A DNA stretch of 64,000 nt from ZC4RG17 sp036380875 (GTDB taxonomy: Bacteria; Actinomycetota; Acidimicrobiia; Spongiisociales; ZC4RG35), in NCBI GenBank assembly GCA_036380875.1, contig DASVDX010000101.1:1-64000 (forward strand), read 5' to 3'. Of the stretch, positions 57,537-64,000 are shown one piece after another; the first letter of the stretch is position 1; each line of letters begins with the position of its first letter. The notes beneath the pieces were generated by a model that saw only the letters and a list, made by a program, of their open reading frames with translations, was not told the origin of the DNA and did not search any database. A program made the position numbers and the translations under genes.

Positions 57537-58255
57537 GCGTCGTCCGCATCTCGTTGTGGTCAGGACCGAGAAACGTCTCCACCGCCCTCATGTACTCGTT
57601 CCGCCAGCGCTCCGACACGGCCGTGGTCGACGAGCCCCTCTACGCCCACTACCTGGCGTCGAGCGGCGTGGATCACCCCGGCCGCGACGAGGTGCTCGCC
57701 ACCCAGGACAACGACGGGGAGCGAGTGGTGCGCGATGTCATCCTCGGGCCGTCGATCCGTCCGGTGTTGTTCCTGAAGAACATGGCCCACCACCTGGCGG
57801 GCCTCGACTGGGCGTTCCTGGCCGAACTCCACAACGTGATCCTCACCCGCGAACCGGCGGAGATGCTCACCTCCTACATAAAGCAGGTCCCCGATCCCAC
57901 CCTCGACGGGACGGGCCTGCCGATGCAGGTGCGTCTCCTGGATGCGATCCTCGACGAGGGCCAGGACCCTCTGGTCCTCGACTCCCGTCTCCTGCTCACG
58001 GATCCGCGGTCCGTGCTGTCCCAACTGTGCGAGCGAATCGGGATCCCGTTCGAGGAATCCATGCTCTCCTGGCCCGCCGGGCCAAAACCAGAAGACGGCG
58101 TGTGGGCGAAGTACTGGTACGACAGCGTCCACCGCTCGACCGGTTTCGCCCCATACCGACCCAAAGACGAGCCGGTGCCCGAGCGCCTCGCCCCTCTCCT
58201 CGCCCAGGCCCAGCCTCTCTATCAGCGCCTCGCCGCCTACGCCATCCACCCCTGA
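57533..58255 (+). CDS. Sulfotransferase-like protein paired with the aminotransferase
   Basis: 240 residues from TTG 57533 (overlaps the previous stop TGA). RISLWSGPRNVSTALMYSF is a 5'-phosphosulfate/P-loop-like motif, then LHNVILTREPAEMLTSYI and LVLDSRLLLTDPRSVLSQLCERIGIPFEESMLSW match the sulfotransferase core. The closely spaced aminotransferase suggests that the two act on one amino-acid-derived substrate (inference). Its end overlaps the convergent glycosyltransferase by 19 nt. Confidence 0.75.
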   Translation: MSVVRISLWSGPRNVSTALMYSFRQRSDTAVVDEPLYAHYLASSGVDHPGRDEVLATQDNDGERVVRDVILGPSIRPVLFLKNMAHHLAGLDWAFLAELHNVILTREPAEMLTSYIKQVPDPTLDGTGLPMQVRLLDAILDEGQDPLVLDSRLLLTDPRSVLSQLCERIGIPFEESMLSWPAGPKPEDGVWAKYWYDSVHRSTGFAPYRPKDEPVPERLAPLLAQAQPLYQRLAAYAIHP

Positions 58256-59349
58256 GCGGCCAGCGACTCCAGGGCTCGGCGGTAGCGGGACGCCATCTCG
58301 TCCCAGGAGTACCGCTTCATCTCGGGGGCGATCCGCCGGCCGATCTCCCTCGCTTCGTCCGGGTGGCTGATCACCCAGCGGAGCCTCTCGATGAGTTCGC
58401 CCGGCCCGTACAGACAGAGATCGCGGAACGCCGCCGGCACGAGCTCCGGATAGGACAGGCGACGCGGGAGGACGGGAAAGCTGCCGGCGGCCATCGCCTC
58501 CACCACGGACACACCGAAGAACTCCTGGAGGGCGGTCGAGACGACCACGTCGGCAGCGAGGAGGTGGCGGCGGTAGTCGTCGGTTTCCAAGTATCCCATG
58601 TGGACGATCCGATCGGGGTGGCGGCGAGCGGCTTCGGCGAACTCGTCCGGCTGCTGGCGGAAGTTCTCGCCGCACACCACGACCTCGAACTCGCCTCCCT
58701 CGGCGGCGAGACGGTCGACGGCGTCGAAGAAGGCGACCGGGTCCTTGTCGTGCTCCCACCGGTGGTTCCAGATGATTCGCACCGGGCCTGCCCGCCGGGG
58801 CATGTCCCTCGGAATCCACGACAGGTCCACTCCGACCTCGAGCACCTCACTCTTGTCCCGCACCCGGTCGACGAGGTGCTCATGGGTGAAATCGGGGAAA
58901 TGGCGCAACAGTTTTCCGATCTCGGCGAAGAAGACGTCGTAGTGGTAGGTCGAATTGAAGAAGACCCGGTCGGCAGCCAGGGCGGACATCCAGTTCGTGA
59001 ACGCGAAGTGGAGATCGGGCGCCATCTGCGGCGAGTCCGGGTACGTGAGCTGGGTCTCGTGGAAGTAGAGCGCGAGCGGCACGTCCCCCAGATGGGGACG
59101 GGCGAAGGTCCGGAACGCCGCCACGTCGAGCATGTCCGAAACGACGACCACCTCGGGGCGGGAGCGGAGATCGGCGCACCGCTCCGCCAACGTCACAGCT
59201 GCCCCCCGCATTCGCCACTTCCACCACCGAGCGGGGAGTGTGAGCAACTCGACGGGCAGCCCGACGTGGTCGCGGATCCCCTCCGCCCACACCCGATGGG
59301 AGCCTCCGAAGTAGGGCTCGACGACGAGCACCGAGCCGGGTCGGCTCAC
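58237..59349 (-). CDS. GTDC1/QTMAN-like glycosyltransferase with DUF3524 N-terminus
   Basis: 370 residues from a GTG start. N-terminal EPYFGGSH (11-18) and LPARWWKWRM (38-47) are the DUF3524 hallmarks of GTDC1, the animal enzyme that adds mannose to queuosine in tRNA. Also LYFHETQLTYP, HFAFTNWMSALAADRVFFNSTYHYDVFF and the GT4 donor loop EFFGVSVVEAMAAGSFPVLP. The likely role is glycosylating tRNA queuosine or another nucleoside. The start overlaps the recR stop by 4 nt. The specificity is not proven; ordinary GT4 enzymes are the alternative. Confidence 0.75.
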   Translation of the reverse strand: MSRPGSVLVVEPYFGGSHRVWAEGIRDHVGLPVELLTLPARWWKWRMRGAAVTLAERCADLRSRPEVVVVSDMLDVAAFRTFARPHLGDVPLALYFHETQLTYPDSPQMAPDLHFAFTNWMSALAADRVFFNSTYHYDVFFAEIGKLLRHFPDFTHEHLVDRVRDKSEVLEVGVDLSWIPRDMPRRAGPVRIIWNHRWEHDKDPVAFFDAVDRLAAEGGEFEVVVCGENFRQQPDEFAEAARRHPDRIVHMGYLETDDYRRHLLAADVVVSTALQEFFGVSVVEAMAAGSFPVLPRRLSYPELVPAAFRDLCLYGPGELIERLRWVISHPDEAREIGRRIAPEMKRYSWDEMASRYRRALESLAAQGWMA

Positions 59350-59939
59350 AACTCCATGCGTCCGGCCAAGGCGCGGCCGAGTGTCAGTTCGTCGGCGTAG
59401 TCGAGATCCCCGCCGACCGGAAGCCCCGAAGCGAGCCTGGTCACCTTGACCCCGAGCGGCTTGAACTCTCTCGCCAGGTACATGGCGGTGGCATCGCCTT
59501 CCATCGTCGGGTTGGTGGCGGCGATGATCTCGGTGATCTGCTCGTCAGCGACCCGGTCCTTCAACTCGGCGAAGCGGAGTTGGTCTGGTCCGACGCCGTT
59601 GATCGGGGAGATGGCCCCGCCGAGCACGTGGTAACGGCCCCGGAACTCCTGGGTGCGCTCCACGACGGGGATGTCCTGGGGCCGCTCGACCACGCACACG
59701 ATGTGAGGATCGCGACGCGGGTCGAGGCAGATGGCGCATTCCTCCCCGCCGGTCATGTTGAAGCAGCGACGGCAAGGGCGCACCTGCTCACGCATCTGGA
59801 CGATCGACTCCGCCAGACGCCGGGCATCGACCTCGTCGACCGCCAGAAGATGGAAGGCGAGCCTCTGGGCCGTCTTCCGCCCGATCCCCGGAAGCCTCGA
59901 CAGCTCGTCGACGACGCGCTGGACGGGTCCCTCGAACAT
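59346..59939 (-). CDS. recR: Recombination mediator protein RecR
   Basis: 197 residues. VVDELSRLPGIGRKTAQRLAFHLL (HhH), four zinc cysteines in CRRCFNMTGGEECAIC, then a Toprim domain (IVCVVERPQDIPVVERT, YHVLGGAISPINGVGP, EIIAATNPTMEGDATAMYLARE). It loads RecA at gaps with RecO/RecF. One-base overlap with ybaB. Confidence 0.96.
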   Translation of the reverse strand: MFEGPVQRVVDELSRLPGIGRKTAQRLAFHLLAVDEVDARRLAESIVQMREQVRPCRRCFNMTGGEECAICLDPRRDPHIVCVVERPQDIPVVERTQEFRGRYHVLGGAISPINGVGPDQLRFAELKDRVADEQITEIIAATNPTMEGDATAMYLAREFKPLGVKVTRLASGLPVGGDLDYADELTLGRALAGRMEL

Positions 59940-60262
59940 CAGCCGAACAGGCCGCCCAGGTCGAGTCCTCCGGTGAGCCCGCCGAGTTGATCGCCGGCGG
60001 CATCTGCCGCCGCCTTCATCGCCTGGTTCACGGCGGCGACGATCAGATCCTGGAGCATCTCTACGTCGTCGGGATCGGCCACGGACGGGTCGATCGCCAC
60101 CTCCAGCAGCTCCTGTGCTCCCGACACGACGGCGGTCACCACCCCACCCCCGGCCGAGCCTTCGAACCGCTGGGCGGCGAGCTCCTGCTGCGCGGCGGCG
60201 AGCTGTTCTTGCATCTTCTGGGCCTGCTGGATCAGCTGGCGCATGTCCGGTGGGCGATTCAT
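59939..60262 (-). CDS. ybaB: YbaB/EbfC-family nucleoid-associated protein
   Basis: 107 residues. RQLIQQAQKMQEQLAAAQQELAAQRFEGSAGGGVVTAVVSG-type helix and strand, VDDVEMLQDLIVAAVNQA and a Gly-rich tail GGLTGGLDLGGLFG. Homologues bind DNA as tweezers-shaped dimers and sit between dnaX and recR in many genomes, as here. Confidence 0.93.
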   Translation of the reverse strand: MNRPPDMRQLIQQAQKMQEQLAAAQQELAAQRFEGSAGGGVVTAVVSGAQELLEVAIDPSVADPDDVEMLQDLIVAAVNQAMKAAADAAGDQLGGLTGGLDLGGLFG

Positions 60263-60326
60263 GTGGATATCCCGCGTCGAGAGATCCCCAGGCTAGTTGC
60301 CCGGGGAGGGTTCCCCAGGCTACCTG

Positions 60327-62057
60327 TCAGTCGATCTCGTCCTCTTCGACCACCTCGGCCCCCAACTCCTGTTCGAGGAGCTTGGTGGGGTCGATCTCGG
60401 TGGCCGGCTCCTCGAATAGCTGCTCGGCGGCGAGGTCGATCTCTTCGACGTCGTCGGCCTGAGCGCCGCCCTCGCCGTCCGGGGCTGCGAAGCGAACGGA
60501 GACGGGCCGACCCAGGAGGTCGCTGGCCCGGGTGGCCACGACTTTCGCCACCGCCGGGTCCTCCTGGAGCTGCACGAGATGGAACTCGTGGGGAACGTGG
60601 AGGATGATCGTGGCGTTCTCGGTGCCACCGGGTATCACCTCCCGGAACAGCGCCCACCGGCGGGACCCGAGAACGTCGCGGAGACTGCCGAACAAGCTGG
60701 GCCAGATCTCCTGGAGTTGGGCGAACTGGAGCGGAGGATCGCCCGAACTCTCCTGCCGGGCGGGTTCCGTCTCGGGGGCGGGAGCTCCCGGTGCCGGCTC
60801 TTCCTTCTGCTCTGGCGCTTCCTCTGTGAGAAGCGGCGCCGGGCGCTCCGGAGCCGACTGCGCCTCCGCCGGAGCGGCGCTGGCGGCTGTCATCGCGCTG
60901 AGGCTCTCGATGCGCTTCTCGAGGCGTCCGATCCGGGCGGCGAGAGCGTCCGGGTCGGCCGTCACCTCAGGGCGGGTGAGCTTGATCAGCGCCAGCTCGG
61001 TCATCAGCCGCTCCTCGCGGCCTTCCCGCAGGCGGATCAGCGCCTCCCCCAGGACGTCGACCGCCCGCAGCACCTCGGCGGCGGGCAGTGTGGCCGCCGC
61101 CTTTCGCCACATGTCGAGCACATCGGTGGGCTCGTCGGCGATCTCCTCGAGGTTCGGGGCGTAGTGAGCGAGGAAGACTCCCCGGAAGAAGGCCACTCCC
61201 TCGGCCACGAACCGACGCAGATCGACGCCGTCGCCGGCCAGTTCGGCGATGAGATGGAGAGCGGAAGTGGCGTCGTGGTTGGCCACGGCATCGACCAAGC
61301 GGCTGTAGGCCTCGGAGTCGGCGAGTCCCAGAGCCCGGCGGACCGAAGCGACGTCCACGGTGCGGTTGCCGAGTGCGGCCACCTGCTCCAGGAGGCTGAG
61401 CGAATCGCGGGCCGAGCCGGAGGCGTGGCGGGCGATGGCGATGAGGGCGCTCGGATCGGCCTTGTATCCCTCCATATCGGCGATCCGGCCCAGATGGGCG
61501 GCGAGGGCCTCGATCGGGATGGGGTGGAAGTCGAACCGCTGGCTGCGCGACCTGATCGTGTCCAGCAGCTTGTAGGGCTCGGTGGTAGCGAGCACGAAAT
61601 GCACGTGCTCGGGCGGCTCCTCCAGCGTCTTCAGCAGGGCGTTCCCTGCCGCCTTCGAGAGCATGTGCGCCTCGTCCAGGATGAAGACCCGCTTCGACCC
61701 GGCCTGCGAGGCGACGGTTGTGACCGAGACCCGGATGTCGCGGATGTCCTCCACCGAGTTGTGGCTGGCGGCGTCGAGTTCCATCACGTCCAGCGAAGAT
61801 CCGTCGGTGATGGCGACGCAGGTCTCGCATTCGTTGCAGGGTGACCCGTCGGGGTTGCGGTTCTGGCAGTTCAGCGCCTTGGCGAGGATGCGGGCGGTGG
61901 TCGTCTTGCCGGTGCCGCGGGGACCGGCGAACAGATAGGCATGGGCCACCCGGCCTTCGGCCACCTCGCGGGCGAGCGTCGAGGTGACGTGGGCCTGACC
62001 GACGACGTCGTCGAATGTCTGGGGCCGGTACTTGCGGTAGAGCGCCTGGTACTCCAT
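60327..62057 (-). CDS. dnaX: DNA polymerase III subunit gamma/tau
   Basis: 576 residues. YRKYRPQTFDDVVGQAHVTSTL, Walker A GPRGTGKTTTARILAKALNC, zinc module CQNRNPDGSPCNECETC, SASATIDI-like ELDAASHNSVEDIRDI, HMLSKAAGNALLKTLEEPPEHVHFVLATTE and the sensor regions, then a Pro/Ala/Glu-rich linker (EEAPEQKEEPAPGAPAPETEPA) and a tau-type C-terminal part. It is the clamp-loader ATPase. ybaB lies 64 nt downstream. Confidence 0.95.
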   Translation of the reverse strand: MEYQALYRKYRPQTFDDVVGQAHVTSTLAREVAEGRVAHAYLFAGPRGTGKTTTARILAKALNCQNRNPDGSPCNECETCVAITDGSSLDVMELDAASHNSVEDIRDIRVSVTTVASQAGSKRVFILDEAHMLSKAAGNALLKTLEEPPEHVHFVLATTEPYKLLDTIRSRSQRFDFHPIPIEALAAHLGRIADMEGYKADPSALIAIARHASGSARDSLSLLEQVAALGNRTVDVASVRRALGLADSEAYSRLVDAVANHDATSALHLIAELAGDGVDLRRFVAEGVAFFRGVFLAHYAPNLEEIADEPTDVLDMWRKAAATLPAAEVLRAVDVLGEALIRLREGREERLMTELALIKLTRPEVTADPDALAARIGRLEKRIESLSAMTAASAAPAEAQSAPERPAPLLTEEAPEQKEEPAPGAPAPETEPARQESSGDPPLQFAQLQEIWPSLFGSLRDVLGSRRWALFREVIPGGTENATIILHVPHEFHLVQLQEDPAVAKVVATRASDLLGRPVSVRFAAPDGEGGAQADDVEEIDLAAEQLFEEPATEIDPTKLLEQELGAEVVEEDEID

Positions 62058-62191
62058 GCACCCACGACGGTACCGGCCCGTAGAGACGATCGGGAAGAGA
62101 GATGCAGAATGCTGGTGGGCCGGATTTCGCGTTCAACGGAAAATCCGCCTCGGCGCTCACGTTCACCTGGTCGGCGGTCGATACTGGAGTG

Positions 62192-62973
<782 letters not shown>

Positions 62974-62998
<25 letters not shown>

Positions 62999-64000
62999 AG
63001 GCCCGCCTGTTCTGGAACGGGATCCGAGCCGACCGGCAGCGTCGCATCGGGTTGCCCCTGATCGCCGCCCTCGTGACTTGGCTCGCCTGGACCCTCGTCA
63101 CTGCCCACATCGACCAGCTGACCACACTCGAGGGCACCGCCCGCAACGAATACCTGGCCTGGGCGGCTCTCGTCATCTTCGTCGCCTGGGTGGCGCTCCC
63201 CGTGGTCATCTTCCCCCTCGACGAGAACATCGACCCCCAGCAACTCGCCACCTTGCCGATTCCCCGGCCGCGCCTCGTCGCCGGGCTGATCGCCGCCGGC
63301 CTCGTCTCGGTGCCGATCATCGCCCTCGTCGCCGTCGTGGGCTCCACTGTCGCCCACCGGGCCGGTTCGAACCTCGCTTCGGTGATTTCCCTCCCCGCCG
63401 CCGCCATCTTCGTCGTCATGGCGGTCGCCGGCTCGCAGGGGTTCACGACGCTGATGTCGGCGGTACTCCATTCCCGACGGGGCCGTGACCTGGCTGTGTT
63501 CGTGATCATGGGGATCGGCCTCGCCAGCTTCGGGGGCTACCAGCTCGTGCGCACCACCGTCGATCAGATGGGCGTGGCCACCGCTGCGCTCTCCCATCCA
63601 CTCGACTACCTGTGGTGGCTGGTCCCCCCCGTCGCCCCGGCTCATGCGGTGACGGCAGCATGGGACGGTCGGTGGCTCGAGGCCGTCGTCGCGGTGGTCG
63701 TTGCCTTGGCCTGGACTCTGCTCATCGTGGTCGGCTGGGAGCGCGTGCTCCGCTGGCTTCTCGTCACCCCCCGCCAGGAATCCGCGCCGGCCACGGCTCG
63801 GCGCAAGGTCGGGTTCTCACGCGGCCGATGGGAGGTGCCGTTCATCGTCGCCCGCAAGGAACTGCGCTTCTACCTGCGGGACCCGCGCCAGAGGCTGGTG
63901 TGGACCGGGACCGTCATCTTCGTGGGCCTGGCCATCGCCGCCATCGTCGTGGGCTCCGACGGCTTCGCCCGGTTCCGCGACCGCGACTGGTTGCCGATGG
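62974..64000 (+). CDS. ABC transporter permease (partial, C-terminus outside window)
   Basis: ATG 62974 overlaps the ATPase end by 25 nt; the frame is open to base 64000 (342 residues seen). Hydrophobic segments: PLIAALVTWLAWTLVTA, YLAWAALVIFVAWVALPVVIFPL, GLIAAGLVSVPIIALVAVVG, and later VFVIMGIGLASFGG, LEAVVAVVVALAWTLLIVV, TGTVIFVGLAIAAIVVG. RKELRFYLRDPRQRL before the last one is typical of ABC-2 permeases. It forms the exporter channel with the ATPase. Confidence 0.82.

Noticed and set aside
62058..62191. SRP RNA between dnaX and the ABC gene
   Set aside because: The conserved GGAAGCAG-type loop of SRP RNA is absent.

Overview
This window is high-GC DNA from an actinobacterium. Supporting markers are two WhiB regulators, a GlnR-like regulator beside glutamine synthetase, a 6C-type small RNA, an acyl-CoA carboxylase epsilon-like subunit, a DevR/DosR-like response regulator, a PHO box made of 11-nt GTTCACC-type repeats, and frequent GTG/TTG starts. 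The gene mix fits an aerobic, free-living, deep-branching lineage such as Acidimicrobiia, but the class cannot be fixed from this piece. I see no insertion sequence, prophage, CRISPR array or rRNA. There is one tRNA.

Layout. 1-1609: a partial secreted SLH/collagen-like protein and a nuclease lipoprotein. 1610-9615: phosphate module (pstSCAB-phoU plus a RegX3-like regulator, PHO box, ppk). 9651-17462: choline/glycine betaine module (ABC importer with a fused double permease, divergent binding protein, betB, betA, TetR). 17557-18732: a B12-binding regulator with light-sensor residues, divergent from whiB. 18699-23077: MFS, glnA, GlnR-like regulator, metB-like. 23079-26729: a tightly overlapped reverse unit (RidA, ALDH7, phospholipase-D family, methyltransferase). 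26903-28501: divergent Fe-S genes (erpA-like, mrp), then the 6C RNA at about 28672-28790. 28808-31813: FxsA, NUDIX, metallo-beta-lactamase fold and M23 peptidase as one unit. 31859-38814: ProA-like dehydrogenase, a lone CoxL-like molybdenum hydroxylase subunit, selA and selB.

38821-42596: WhiB, NfeD, a single receiver, tRNA-Pro(CGG) with a long perfect hairpin, and a cation/proton antiporter. 42634-47825: a dormancy/hypoxia-type island (CBS protein, DevR-like regulator, degenerate receiver, two universal stress proteins, CBS-BON protein, long ribosome-hibernation-like factor, two FMN-binding split-barrel proteins) with DosR-like palindromes. 48055-50276: lysC-asd. 50367-53595: cyclophilin, PHP phosphoesterase, MurJ. 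53574-58255: carboxylase epsilon-like subunit, methylmalonyl-CoA epimerase, thiolase, glpX, a class IV aminotransferase and a sulfotransferase-like protein. 58237-62057: a GTDC1/QTMAN-like glycosyltransferase, recR, ybaB, dnaX. 62192-64000: an ABC exporter cut by the window end.

The most distinctive points are the DosR-like island with its decayed receiver and hibernation factor, the candidate B12 photoreceptor flanked by two TTAGCG[C/T]TAA sites, the 6C RNA with paired upstream palindromes, the lone CoxL-like gene abutting selAB, and the collagen-like surface protein. Functions are read from sequence motifs and remembered family features; no database search was run.
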